Below are positions 27,708-36,364 of a DNA stretch of 64,000 nucleotides, piece by piece. The stretch is from the NCBI GenBank assembly GCA_965203265.1, contig CBDBBV010000002.1, forward strand, positions 1,798,001 to 1,862,000, in the 5' to 3' direction. The notes beneath the pieces were generated by a model. The model ran no database searches. It saw nothing but the letters and a program-made list of their open reading frames with translations, and was not told where the DNA came from. Source of the DNA: JAHRAW01 sp965203265. GTDB lineage: Bacteria; Pseudomonadota; Gammaproteobacteria; Arenicellales; Poriferihabitantaceae. Positions within the stretch are counted from its first letter, which is position 1, and the number at the start of each line of letters is the position of its first letter. The position numbers and the translations under genes were made by a program.

Positions 27708-28628
27708 TCAGATATAGGTAAGCCATTCGCGATGACACGGTATGCGGTCGTGCACCGCATCGAAGAATCGGCGCTGAATTCTTTCGGTGATGGGGCCGCG
27801 TCCGCCGGCGCCGATGCGGCGGTTGTCCAGCTCGCGAATCGGCGTAACCTCCGCCGCGGTGCCGGTGAAGAACGCCTCGTCGCAGATGTACACCTCATCT
27901 CGGGTGATGCGCTTTTCCACCAGCGGCAGCCCTTCATCCGCGAGCAGCCGGACGACCGTGTTGCGGGTGATGCCGTCCAGCGCCGAGGTCAGATCCGGTG
28001 TGTACACCACGTCGTCGCGCACGATGAACAGGTTCTCGCCGCTGCCCTCCATGACGAAGCCGTTGGTGTCCAGCAGCAGCGCCTCGTCGTAGCCGGTTTC
28101 CACCGCTTCCTGCAAGGCGAGGATGGAATTGATGTAATGCCCGTTGGCCTTGGCGCGGCACATGCTGACATTGACATGGTGGCGGGTGTAGGACGAGACG
28201 CGCACGCGGATGCCCTTTTCCATGCTCTCCTCGCCGAGATAGGTGCCCCATTCCCACGCCGCGATGGCCACATGCACGCTCAGATTGTCGGCGCGGATGC
28301 CCATGCCCTCGGAACCGTAGAACGCCATCGGCCGCAGATATCCGGAGGTCAGATTGTTGTCCTTGACCACCTGCCGCTGCGCCGCCATCAGGGTATCGGT
28401 GTCGTAGGGTATCTTCATATTGAGGATGTGCGCCGATCGTAGCAGGCGATCGGTGTGGTCGCGCAGGCGAAAAATCGCGGTTCCCCGGCCGGTGTCGTAG
28501 GCGCGCACCCCCTCGAATACCCCCAGACCATAGTGCAGGGTATGGGTCAGCACATGCACCTGCGCCTCCCGCCAGGGGACGAATTCCCCGTCCAACCAGA
28601 TCACGCCATCACGGTCACTGAACGACAT
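27708..28628 (-). CDS. ilvE: Branched-chain amino acid aminotransferase
   Basis: IlvE performs the last step of leucine, isoleucine and valine synthesis with PLP. The 306-residue protein starts MSFSDRDGVIWLDGEFVPW at the ATG at 28628, which has GGAG nine bases upstream; a GTG five codons earlier lacks this support. VLTHTLHYGLGVFEGVRAY and ALDGITRNTVVRLLADEG are fold type IV hallmarks, and the PLP lysine is expected in the segment AKANGHYINSILA. It leads the ilvE-zf-waaF operon. Confidence 0.95.
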   Translation of the reverse strand: MSFSDRDGVIWLDGEFVPWREAQVHVLTHTLHYGLGVFEGVRAYDTGRGTAIFRLRDHTDRLLRSAHILNMKIPYDTDTLMAAQRQVVKDNNLTSGYLRPMAFYGSEGMGIRADNLSVHVAIAAWEWGTYLGEESMEKGIRVRVSSYTRHHVNVSMCRAKANGHYINSILALQEAVETGYDEALLLDTNGFVMEGSGENLFIVRDDVVYTPDLTSALDGITRNTVVRLLADEGLPLVEKRITRDEVYICDEAFFTGTAAEVTPIRELDNRRIGAGGRGPITERIQRRFFDAVHDRIPCHREWLTYI

Positions 28629-28663
28629 TTTGTTCGACTCCACGGAAATTTTTTCAACCGCAC

Positions 28664-28692
28664 TAGATAATTCACCTCGCCGCCATTGTCAA
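28664..28692 (-). promoter_or_regulatory. Predicted sigma-70 promoter of ilvE
   Basis: On the minus strand a perfect TTGACA (28687-28692) is followed after 17 bases by TATCTA (28664-28669), a weak -10. It lies 36 bases before the ilvE start in the divergent gap. Confidence 0.5.
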
Positions 28693-28789
28693 CCGAAAAT
28701 TTGCCGCAAGCGTCGCGCGTGCCGCAAATATCAAGTTCCCCGGCGGCTTCATCCGCGCTAGAATTGCGCCGTGAGCGGAGCGGCGGCCA

Positions 28790-29938
28790 GTGAAAATTGC
28801 GACTTTTTCCCGTATTGACGACATCGATGCGCCCCAGTGGAACGCTCTGGTGCGCGCCCGTTATCCCTTCCTGCAACACGGATTCCTGTCCGCTCTGGAG
28901 CGCCACGGCTGCGTCGGCGCGCACGCCGGCTGGATTCCCCGACATATCGGCTGCTTCGACGGCGACGGCACGCTGGTGGGCGCCATGCCGTTGTACGAGA
29001 AGCACAACTCCTGGGGCGAATTCGTCTTCGACCACGCCTGGGCCGACGCCTTCGAGCGCGCCGGCCTCGCCTATTACCCCAAATTGGTCAACGCCATTCC
29101 GTTCACCCCCGCCTCGGGTCAGCGGGTGCTGGCGCAAGCGGCGCGGCGCGAGACCATCGTGCAGGCGTTGGCGGACGGCGCCCGCGCGTTGATGCGGCGC
29201 GGGCGTTTCAGCGGCGTGCACAGTTTGTTCCTCGCCGCCGACGAGTTCGACCTGCTGTGCACCGACGACGCCGTGTTGCGCGCCGACTGCCAGTTCCATT
29301 GGCACAATCGGAACTACCGGAATTTCGACCAGTTTCTCGAAACCCTCAAGGCGAAGAAACGCAAGAACATTCGCCGGGAACGGCAGCGGGCGGTGCATTC
29401 GGGGATACGCATCCGCCGCCTCGACGGCCACACTGCGAGCGAGCGGGACTGGCGGGACTTCACCGAGATGTATCGCGGGATATACCAGCGCAAATACGGC
29501 TATCCGGCCTTCAATCAGCCGTTCTTCACCGAGGTGGCGGAGATCATCCCCGATCAAATTCAGCTGCTGCTGGCGCATCGCGACGGGCGGGCGGTGGGCG
29601 CGGCGCTGATGTATCTCGACGACCATACCCTGTACGGCCGCCATTGGGGATGCCGCGAGCGCCTCGACTGCCTGCATTTCGAGCTGTGCTATTACCAAGG
29701 AATCGAGATCTGCATCGAACGCGGCTTGCGGCGCTTCGACCCCGGCGCTCAAGGGGAGCACAAGATCGCGCGCGGTTTCGCGCCGGTGCGCACGCGCTCG
29801 CTGCATTGGATGGCGCACAGCCCGTTCACTCAGGCGATCAGGCAGTTCGCCGGACGGGAAGCCGCCGGCGTGCGCCGCTACATGGACGCGGTCGAGGGGC
29901 ATTCCCCCTACCATCGCCCGGACGGCGACGCGGCGTGA
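28790..29938 (+). CDS. Predicted N-acyltransferase (DUF482, FemAB/GNAT-like)
   Basis: This 382-residue cytosolic protein matches the COG3146 family of predicted N-acyltransferases. Hallmarks are NALVRARYPFLQHGFLSALE near the start, KRKNIRRERQRA, TLYGRHWGC and the C-terminal RRFDPGAQGEHKIARGF. No characterised substrate is known to me for this family. It starts with GTG at 28790, 26 bases after a TAGAAT -10-like element. It is followed after 31 bases by a papain-like gene, probably in the same transcript. Confidence 0.88.
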   Translation: MKIATFSRIDDIDAPQWNALVRARYPFLQHGFLSALERHGCVGAHAGWIPRHIGCFDGDGTLVGAMPLYEKHNSWGEFVFDHAWADAFERAGLAYYPKLVNAIPFTPASGQRVLAQAARRETIVQALADGARALMRRGRFSGVHSLFLAADEFDLLCTDDAVLRADCQFHWHNRNYRNFDQFLETLKAKKRKNIRRERQRAVHSGIRIRRLDGHTASERDWRDFTEMYRGIYQRKYGYPAFNQPFFTEVAEIIPDQIQLLLAHRDGRAVGAALMYLDDHTLYGRHWGCRERLDCLHFELCYYQGIEICIERGLRRFDPGAQGEHKIARGFAPVRTRSLHWMAHSPFTQAIRQFAGREAAGVRRYMDAVEGHSPYHRPDGDAA

Positions 29939-29969
29939 GCGCGGTCGGCTCAGCGTAGGGAGTAGGGCG

Positions 29970-30752
29970 ATGTCCGTTTCGCTACGACGCAAACTCGGTA
30001 GATGGATCGCCCGCTATCTGAGCGCGCCGATCCCCAATTACCAGCCGTTCTGCACCTACGATGTGCCGGTGCTCGAATCCTGCCTGCAGCCCGCCGACAT
30101 CCTGTTGGTGGAGGGCGACACCCGCATCAGCACCGCGATCAAGTACCTGACCCAATCCACCTGGTCCCACGCCGCCTTCTACGCCGGCGACGACACCCGG
30201 CGATTTACCGCCGAGGGCGAACCGTGCCCGCTGATCGAGGCCGAAATCGCCGACGGCGTGATCGCCTCGCCGCTGTCCAAGTACCGCGAGTTCAACACGC
30301 GCATCTGCCGACCGGTCAATCTCGGCGCCGACGATCGCCGCGCGGTGGTGGCGAAAATGGTGGCCAGCATCGGCCTCGACTACGATCTGCAACACATCGT
30401 CGATCTCGCCAGATACCTGCTGCCGGTGCCGCCGGTGCCGGTGCGCCTTCGTCGGCGCATGTTGGCGTTGGGTAGCGGCGACCCCACCCGGGCGATCTGC
30501 TCGACCCTCATCGCCGAGACCTTCCAGTCCATTCGCTACCCGATTCTGCCGCGAGTGGAGAAGAAAACCGTGCTGTCGAAATACCACTACAGCGTGCGGG
30601 AAATCCTGCACATCCGCCACCACAGTTTGTTCACGCCGCGCGACTTCGATGTCTCCCCGTATTTCAAGATCATCAAGCCCACCATCGAAAGCGGCTTCGA
30701 CTATCGAATGCTCACATTCGACGACCAGTCCACCGCGCGCAAAAACCGCTAG
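29970..30752 (+). CDS. Permuted papain-like (YiiX/YebB-type NlpC/P60) protein
   Basis: The 260-residue protein resembles circularly permuted papain-fold enzymes. The expected catalytic His is His67 in STWSHAAFYAG, and the Cys is Cys177 in RAICSTLIAE, which follow the His-then-Cys order of this group. PADILLVEGDTRISTAIKYL is the usual preceding motif. No signal peptide or lipobox is seen, so unlike some relatives it may be cytosolic. The substrate (peptidoglycan, lipid or protein amide) cannot be inferred. Confidence 0.8.
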   Translation: MSVSLRRKLGRWIARYLSAPIPNYQPFCTYDVPVLESCLQPADILLVEGDTRISTAIKYLTQSTWSHAAFYAGDDTRRFTAEGEPCPLIEAEIADGVIASPLSKYREFNTRICRPVNLGADDRRAVVAKMVASIGLDYDLQHIVDLARYLLPVPPVPVRLRRRMLALGSGDPTRAICSTLIAETFQSIRYPILPRVEKKTVLSKYHYSVREILHIRHHSLFTPRDFDVSPYFKIIKPTIESGFDYRMLTFDDQSTARKNR

Positions 30753-30891
30753 CGCCGCCGATTTCGGCGTGAATCGCGCCGCCGGATGGCATACAATGCG
30801 CCCCCGCCCGAAGACGCCCGTGGCCACTTGCCGCGCGCATGGCGGAGCCGGATTTTTCCGACACGATCGATTTTCCGATTGCCTATTTCGT

Positions 30892-30927
30892 CCCGTTCGC
30901 CCTGTTCGCCCCATTCGCCTCGTCGTC
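30892..30927. repeat. Degenerate 9-bp tandem repeat before gmk
   Basis: Nonamers CCCGTTCGC, CCTGTTCGC, CCCATTCGC and CTCGTCGTC end exactly at the gmk ATG, leaving no purine-rich ribosome site. The reverse-strand unit is GCGAACGGG. Confidence 0.6.
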
Positions 30928-31515
30928 ATGTCTTCTCCCGCCGTGCTCATCCTCTCGGCTCCATCTGGAGCGGGCAAGACCAGCCTCGCGCGAACTCTGG
31001 TGGCGCGCCGCGCGGATGTGGCGCTGGCGGTGTCTCACACCACCCGCCCACGGCGCCCCGGCGAGCGCGACGGCAGCGACTATCATTTCGTCGATGAGGC
31101 GGAATTCGAGGCGATGATCGCGGCCAACCGCTTCATCGAGCACGCCACGGTGTTCGGAAACCGCTACGGCACTTCCGCGCACGCCGTCGAAACCCTCATT
31201 GCCCGCGGCAAACACGCCATTCTCGAGATCGACTGGCAGGGCGCACGCGCCGTGCGCCGCAGATTCCCGCAGGCGAGATCGGTGTTCGTCATGCCGCCTT
31301 CGCTGGCGGCGCTGGAAGAGCGGCTGAAATTCCGGCGGCAGGACACCGACGAGGTCATCGCCGCGCGCATGCGCGCCGCCGCCGATGAAATGAGCCACCG
31401 GGAAGAGTATGATTATGTGATCGTCAACGATCACTTCGAGCGGGCGCTGGCGAAGTTGGAAGCCATTCTGCCGGCATCCGGCGATGGTGATGGTGGCGAG
31501 ACGGCGGCTGAGTAA
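30928..31515 (+). CDS. gmk: Guanylate kinase
   Basis: Gmk converts GMP to GDP with ATP. The 195-residue protein has the P-loop SAPSGAGK at 10-17, the GMP-binding SHTTRPRRPGERDGSDYHFVD segment (shown here in pieces: SHTTRPRRPGE, DGSDYHFV) and EIDWQGARAVR. The start at 30928 is chosen from the family N terminus; a long frame upstream overlaps the previous gene. The C terminus ends in an acidic Gly/Asp-rich stretch (SGDGDGGE) and the stop lies inside another 9-bp repeat. gmk-rpoZ-spoT is the classic order. Confidence 0.95.
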   Translation: MSSPAVLILSAPSGAGKTSLARTLVARRADVALAVSHTTRPRRPGERDGSDYHFVDEAEFEAMIAANRFIEHATVFGNRYGTSAHAVETLIARGKHAILEIDWQGARAVRRRFPQARSVFVMPPSLAALEERLKFRRQDTDEVIAARMRAAADEMSHREEYDYVIVNDHFERALAKLEAILPASGDGDGGETAAE

Positions 31516-31618
31516 GTCGAGTAAGTTGAACAAGTGCTGCTTACCGTTTCCGCTCTTTCGTCTTTCATTTTTCATTTTTCGTTTTTCACTGTTCATTATT
31601 CTGTTTTCATTATTCAGT
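31510..31618. repeat. 9-bp repeat and T-rich heptamer-like repeat between gmk and rpoZ
   Basis: Three nonamers GAGTAAGTC, GAGTAAGTT and GAACAAGTG (31510-31536) begin at the gmk stop. They are followed by a pyrimidine-rich stretch with repeated TTTTTCA/TTTTTCG units (about 31555-31612). No hairpin terminator is evident. Confidence 0.55.
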
Positions 31619-31630
31619 AGGAGTTTGCAA

Positions 31631-31951
31631 ATGGCGCGTGTAACCGTAACCGACTGCCTCGAGCACGTCGACAACCGATTTCAGCTGGTATTGATCGCCT
31701 CCAAGCGGGCGCGGCAATTGCTTCTGGGAGCCATGCCGCTGGTGGCGGTCGACAACGACAAACCCACGGTGCTGGCCTTGCGCGAGATCGCCGAAGGCCA
31801 CATCGGTTCATCGATTCTGGATGAGCCCGCGCCCGAGCTGATGTTCAAAAAGAGTGAGGTAACGATCCCATCCGATGACTATGTCATCGAGGAGGAAGAC
31901 CGTGGCGAGCCGTTTGACGCTGAGCCAACGGTGGAAACGGAAACCGGCTGA
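31631..31951 (+). CDS. rpoZ: RNA polymerase omega subunit
   Basis: Omega helps assemble RNA polymerase and forms one ppGpp site. The 106-residue protein begins MARVTVTDCLEHVDNRFQLV, the invariant omega start, and contains KPTVLALREIAEGHI. It has AGGAG upstream of the ATG. The acidic tail (EEEDRGEPFDAEP) overlaps the start of spoT: the spoT ribosome site and GTG lie within the last 20 codons. This links RNA polymerase omega to the ppGpp enzyme by translation coupling. Confidence 0.95.
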   Translation: MARVTVTDCLEHVDNRFQLVLIASKRARQLLLGAMPLVAVDNDKPTVLALREIAEGHIGSSILDEPAPELMFKKSEVTIPSDDYVIEEEDRGEPFDAEPTVETETG

Positions 31952-34175
31952 TCCCCGCCGGCTCCACCCACCGCAAGCGCCGCGGGCGGCGGAAAAGCCG
32001 CAGACGCCAGCGGACGAGGCGGACGCGCACCGCCGAATTCCCCACGGCGACCTGCTCGAACACCTCGGCGCCTATCTCGGCGAGGAGGCCGTAGCCAACA
32101 TCCGCGACGCCTGCCTGTACAGCGCCCGCGCCCATGCGGGGCAGACGCGGGCAAGCGGCGAAGATTACATCCACCACCCCCTCGCGGTCGCCCGCATCCT
32201 CGGCGACATGCGCATGGACAGCCGCACCATCATCGCCGCGCTGTTGCACGATGTGGTGGAGGACACCGAAATCACGCTGGCGCAGCTGGCCGAGAGTTTC
32301 GGCGACGATGTGGCCGAGCTGGTGGACGGCGTCAGCAAGGTCAGCCAGCTGGAGCAGGAGCCCAAGGAAAACGCCGAGGCCGCCTCGTTCCGCAAGATGT
32401 TCATGGCCACCGCCAAGGACTTGCGCGTCATCATCATCAAACTGTGCGACCGCCTGCACAACATGCGCACTCTGGGCCCCCTCAGAGAAGAGAAGAAGCG
32501 CCGAGTCGCCCGCCAGACTCTGGAGATCTACGCGCCCATCGCCAACCGCCTCGGCATGAGAGACCTCGCTCAGACGCTGGAAGATCTGAGCCTGCGAAAT
32601 CTCTACCCCAAACGCTACAACGCCATCTCGAAAAAACTCGGCAGCAAGAAACGCGGGCGCAAGTCCGTGGTCAACGAACTGTGCGGCAAGGTGCGACAGG
32701 AACTGCAGCGAGTCGGGATCGGCGCGCAGGTGTATGGCCGGGAGAAGGACATCTACAGCATCTACCGCAAGATGCAGCAGAAGAAATTGCTATTGCGGGA
32801 TGTGCAGGACATCAACGCCATCCGCATCGTCACCGAAACCCGCCCGCAGTGCTACCACGCGCTGGGCGTCATCCACCAGCTGTACAAGCCTCGCCCGGAG
32901 AGTTTCAAGGACTATATCGCCATCCCCAAGGTGAACGGCTACCAGTCCCTGCACACCGTGGTGATCGGGCCCTTCGGCCAGCCCGTGGAGGTGCAGATAC
33001 GCAGTCAGGCGATGCATCGGGTGGCGGAGAAGGGCGTGGCATCCCACTGGCTGTACAAAACCGAGACCACCGGCGAGCACGCGCCTCAGCAGTTGGCGCA
33101 GAAATGGCTCAGCAGTTTCCTCGAATCCCAGCAGAAATCCCTCGATTCCGGAGAATTTCTCGAGCACCTGAAAGCCGATCTGTTCCCCGACGAGGTGTAT
33201 GTCTTCACCCCCAAGGGCGATATCAAGCGGCTGCCGCGCGGCGCCACCGCGCTGGATTTTTCATATGCGGTGCACACCGATGTGGGCAATCGCTGCATCG
33301 GCGCGCGCATCAATCAGCAAATGGTGCCCCTGCACGAAACCCTCAACAACGGCGACCACGTGGAGATCATCACCTCGCGCAGCGCACGCCCGTGGCCGGC
33401 GTGGCTGGACTATGCGGTAACCTCCAAGGCGCGCGCCTCGATTCGCCACTTCCTCAATCAGCAGAAAGCCAAGGAATCGCGCCGACTCGGCGGCAAGCTG
33501 CTCAAGCAGGCGCTCACCCGACAGGGCTACCGGCGGTTGCGCATTCCGCCGAATCATCGCACCGCCCTGCTGCAATATCTGCGGCTGGACGACTGGGAGC
33601 AACTGCTGCGCGACATCGGCTTCGGCAAGCGCCCGCCGACTCTGGTAGCCAAGCAGCTGATCACCGCCGCCCGCCCCAACACCACCACCGATGATGGCGA
33701 CAACAGCGACGGCGGCGACCCCGGCGGCGACAAACCCGCCGCCATGACCATCGAGGGCACCGAGCGGCTACTGGTCACCCACGCAAATTGCTGCCACCCC
33801 ATCCCCGGCGACCACATAATCGGTACCATGACTCGAGGCAGAGGGCTGGTGGTACACCGCGCCAAATGCGCCAACTGCAAAAATATCGCGCACCATCCGG
33901 ACAGCTACTTCCACCTCGCGTGGTCGGAAGCCACCAAGGGCAAATTCCAAGTGCGCATCAATCTGGAAACCCGCAACCAGCCCGGCGTGCTCGCCTCGGT
34001 CAGCAACATCATCGCCGCGCACAATTCCAACATCAACAACCTGCAGCTCGACCCCCAGCTGCACGGCACCTCGTCGATGTCCTTCATCATCGAGGTGAGC
34101 GGGCGCGTGCATCTGGCCGGCATCATGCGCCAGCTGCACGGGGAAAATTCCGTGATTCGGCTATCGCGCGCCTGA
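31902..34175 (+). CDS. spoT: Bifunctional (p)ppGpp synthetase/hydrolase
   Basis: This 757-residue RelA/SpoT homologue makes and degrades (p)ppGpp. The hydrolase HD domain is intact (HHPLAVARIL; His116-Asp117 in LLHDVVEDT). The synthetase has YGREKDIYSIYRKM and NGYQSLHTVV. TGS (VYVFTPKGDIKRLPRGATA) and C-terminal ACT (NLETRNQPGVLASVSNIIA) domains follow. A Gly/Asp-rich insert near residues 600-615 is unusual. I choose the GTG at 31902 because GGAGGA at 31891-31896 sits five bases upstream; an earlier ATG has no such site. It overlaps rpoZ by 50 bases. Confidence 0.94.
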   Translation: MASRLTLSQRWKRKPADPRRLHPPQAPRAAEKPQTPADEADAHRRIPHGDLLEHLGAYLGEEAVANIRDACLYSARAHAGQTRASGEDYIHHPLAVARILGDMRMDSRTIIAALLHDVVEDTEITLAQLAESFGDDVAELVDGVSKVSQLEQEPKENAEAASFRKMFMATAKDLRVIIIKLCDRLHNMRTLGPLREEKKRRVARQTLEIYAPIANRLGMRDLAQTLEDLSLRNLYPKRYNAISKKLGSKKRGRKSVVNELCGKVRQELQRVGIGAQVYGREKDIYSIYRKMQQKKLLLRDVQDINAIRIVTETRPQCYHALGVIHQLYKPRPESFKDYIAIPKVNGYQSLHTVVIGPFGQPVEVQIRSQAMHRVAEKGVASHWLYKTETTGEHAPQQLAQKWLSSFLESQQKSLDSGEFLEHLKADLFPDEVYVFTPKGDIKRLPRGATALDFSYAVHTDVGNRCIGARINQQMVPLHETLNNGDHVEIITSRSARPWPAWLDYAVTSKARASIRHFLNQQKAKESRRLGGKLLKQALTRQGYRRLRIPPNHRTALLQYLRLDDWEQLLRDIGFGKRPPTLVAKQLITAARPNTTTDDGDNSDGGDPGGDKPAAMTIEGTERLLVTHANCCHPIPGDHIIGTMTRGRGLVVHRAKCANCKNIAHHPDSYFHLAWSEATKGKFQVRINLETRNQPGVLASVSNIIAAHNSNINNLQLDPQLHGTSSMSFIIEVSGRVHLAGIMRQLHGENSVIRLSRA

Positions 34176-34227
34176 GATCGAAACCGAGATCGAAACTGCG
34201 CCCGCGCCCGTCGACCACCCCCGCACA

Positions 34228-34719
34228 ATGCCCCCCGCCACCGTACACAGTGTGCTGTTCGTGTGCCTCGGCAACATCTGTCGCTCGCCCACCGCGGAAG
34301 GCGTTTTTCGCAAAATCGTCGAATCTCGCGGACTTGCGCGGCAGTTTGCCATCGACTCCGCCGGCACCGGCGACTGGCACATCGGTGCGCCGCCGGATGA
34401 GCGCGCCCAGCGCGCCGCCGCTCGGCGTGGCATCGATCTGAGCATGTTGCGCGCCCGTCAGGTAGACGCCGCCGATTTGGCCGCATTCGACTACATCATC
34501 GCCATGGACTGCGCCAATCACGCCGACCTGCTGCGTCTTGCCGGAGCGCGTCATCGCCACAAGGTGCACTTGTTCCTAGATCTCAGCCCGAACATCGACC
34601 GCGACGAGGTGCCGGATCCGTATTGCGGCGGCGAAGGCGACTTCGAGCAAGCTCTCGACTTGATCGAACAAGCGAGCCACAACCTGCTCGACCACATCGT
34701 CAAGCAGTCGTCTCCCTAA
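34228..34719 (+). CDS. Low molecular weight protein-tyrosine phosphatase
   Basis: The 163-residue cytosolic protein has the phosphate-binding loop CLGNICRS from Cys13 and the general-acid aspartate in VPDPYCGG. It also has the family segment IDSAGTGDWHIG. Bacterial members dephosphorylate tyrosine kinases of polysaccharide export or other targets; no kinase is nearby. It starts 52 bases after spoT and six bases before the L,D-transpeptidase, so this may be a continuous transcript. Confidence 0.93.
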   Translation: MPPATVHSVLFVCLGNICRSPTAEGVFRKIVESRGLARQFAIDSAGTGDWHIGAPPDERAQRAAARRGIDLSMLRARQVDAADLAAFDYIIAMDCANHADLLRLAGARHRHKVHLFLDLSPNIDRDEVPDPYCGGEGDFEQALDLIEQASHNLLDHIVKQSSP

Positions 34720-34725
34720 CATGCC

Positions 34726-35223
34726 ATGCCAAGTGGCCGCCACATCCGCATCGACCTCGCCGCGCAGACCCTCACCGTGCACGACTCACTGGGCGACACC
34801 CTCGCCGCCTACCCCATCTCCAGCGCCGCCAACGGCGCCGGAGAAGTCATCCATAGCGAATGCACCCCGCGCGGACGGCACATCGTGCGCGCCAAGATCG
34901 GTCACGGCGCGCCGCTCGGCAGCGTGTTCGTCGGGCGGCGGCGGTGGCGGCACGGCGAGATATTCCACCCCGCCCTGCGCGCCGCCCACCCCGGGCGGGA
35001 CTGGATACTGACGCGCATCCTGTGGCTCAGCGGCTGCGAACCGGGCTTCAACCGCCTCGGCAATGTGGACACCATGCGCCGCTACATCTACATCCACGGC
35101 ACCCCGGACGACATCGAGCTGGGACGAACCGGCTCTCGCGGCTGCATCCGCATGGGCAATCGCGATGTGGTCGAACTGTTCGATTCGGTGGCAGTCGGCA
35201 CGCCGGTGTACATCCATGAATAA
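34726..35223 (+). CDS. L,D-transpeptidase (YkuD domain)
   Basis: This 165-residue protein is essentially a single YkuD catalytic domain with His124 in IYIHGTPDD and the nucleophile Cys140 in GSRGCIRMGN. Such enzymes cross-link peptidoglycan or anchor lipoproteins in the periplasm. No signal peptide is visible in the first 30 residues (MPSGRHIRIDLAAQTL), so export is unexplained, though short L,D-transpeptidases of this type occur beside nagZ in other proteobacteria. It overlaps nagZ by eight bases. Confidence 0.92.
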   Translation: MPSGRHIRIDLAAQTLTVHDSLGDTLAAYPISSAANGAGEVIHSECTPRGRHIVRAKIGHGAPLGSVFVGRRRWRHGEIFHPALRAAHPGRDWILTRILWLSGCEPGFNRLGNVDTMRRYIYIHGTPDDIELGRTGSRGCIRMGNRDVVELFDSVAVGTPVYIHE

Positions 35224-36247
35224 CCCGCCCGAACAGTTGCCCCTCGGCTCGCTGATGGTCGATCTCGCCGGTGAAAACCTGACCGAGGAGGAACGCGATT
35301 TCCTGCGCCATCCCGCCGTCGGCGCGGTCATCCTGTTTGCCCGCAACTACCGCAGCAAACCGCAAGTATCCGCCCTCATCGCCGACATCAAGGCGATCAG
35401 AACCCCGCCTCTGTTGGTGGCGGTGGATCAGGAGGGCGGGCGCGTGCAACGTTTCGCGGAAGGTTTCCACAAACTACCCGCGCCCGCGCGCATCGGCCAC
35501 CTATACGCGCATAACCCACGCCGCGCCCTCGCCGCCGCCGAAACCGCCGGCTGGCTCATGGCCGCCGAGACGCGGCAAACCGGCGTGGATTTCAGCTTTG
35601 CCCCACTACTCGATTGCCGCCACCCGCACAGCCGAGTGATCGGCGACCGCGCCTTCCACCACGACCCGCTGGCCGTGTGCGCATTGGCCGGCGCCTACAT
35701 AGACGGCATGAAACGCGCCGGCATGGCCGCCACCGGCAAGCACTTCCCCGGCCACGGCGGCGTGCGCGCGGATTCCCACGAGCAACTACCGGTGGATTCG
35801 CGCCCGCTCGCCGAGATCGAAAAACGCGACCTGCTACCCTTCGCCCGACTAGCCGATCGCCTCGGCGGCATGATGACCGCGCATATCCTGTTCAAAGAAA
35901 TCCACCCAAAACCGCCAACCTACTCACCACTGTGGCTACAACAGGTATTGCGGCGGGAATTGAACTTCACCGGCGTCATCTTCAGCGACGATCTCAGCAT
36001 GAAGGGAGCCAACCACGGCACCGGCACCGACGCGGCGACGAAAAGCGCCGCCGCCCTCACCGCCGGTTGCGATGTAGCGCTGCTGTGCAACGACCCAACC
36101 GGCGCCCGCCACGCCGCCGATGCACTGCAACGAGACGGTTTACGCTGCCCCACCGAACTGGCGGCCCTGCGAGCGGACACACCCCCACCGCTCGATGCGG
36201 ACGCGCTCGAACAGGCGGCGGAGGCGTTGGCCGCCGATCTGGGATAG
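35216..36247 (+). CDS. nagZ: Beta-N-acetylhexosaminidase
   Basis: NagZ removes GlcNAc from muropeptides during cytosolic cell-wall recycling. The 343-residue GH3 barrel has VAVDQEGGRVQRF, the signature TGKHFPGHGG with its catalytic-loop His and the nucleophile in VIFSDDLSM. The start is the ATG at 35216, which overlaps the previous gene; an upstream extension is a frame shadow of that gene. The neighbouring L,D-transpeptidase supports a cell-wall theme. Confidence 0.95.
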   Translation: MNNPPEQLPLGSLMVDLAGENLTEEERDFLRHPAVGAVILFARNYRSKPQVSALIADIKAIRTPPLLVAVDQEGGRVQRFAEGFHKLPAPARIGHLYAHNPRRALAAAETAGWLMAAETRQTGVDFSFAPLLDCRHPHSRVIGDRAFHHDPLAVCALAGAYIDGMKRAGMAATGKHFPGHGGVRADSHEQLPVDSRPLAEIEKRDLLPFARLADRLGGMMTAHILFKEIHPKPPTYSPLWLQQVLRRELNFTGVIFSDDLSMKGANHGTGTDAATKSAAALTAGCDVALLCNDPTGARHAADALQRDGLRCPTELAALRADTPPPLDADALEQAAEALAADLG

Positions 36248-36364
36248 GCGCGGCTGCCGCTCGGTGCGTGGCGGAAAGTCGGGGCGGCCCATACACTGCG
36301 GCGTGATACCATGCCGCCGATGAACCGAATCCGCACATCCGCCGCGCCGGGACGCCTCTGACCC

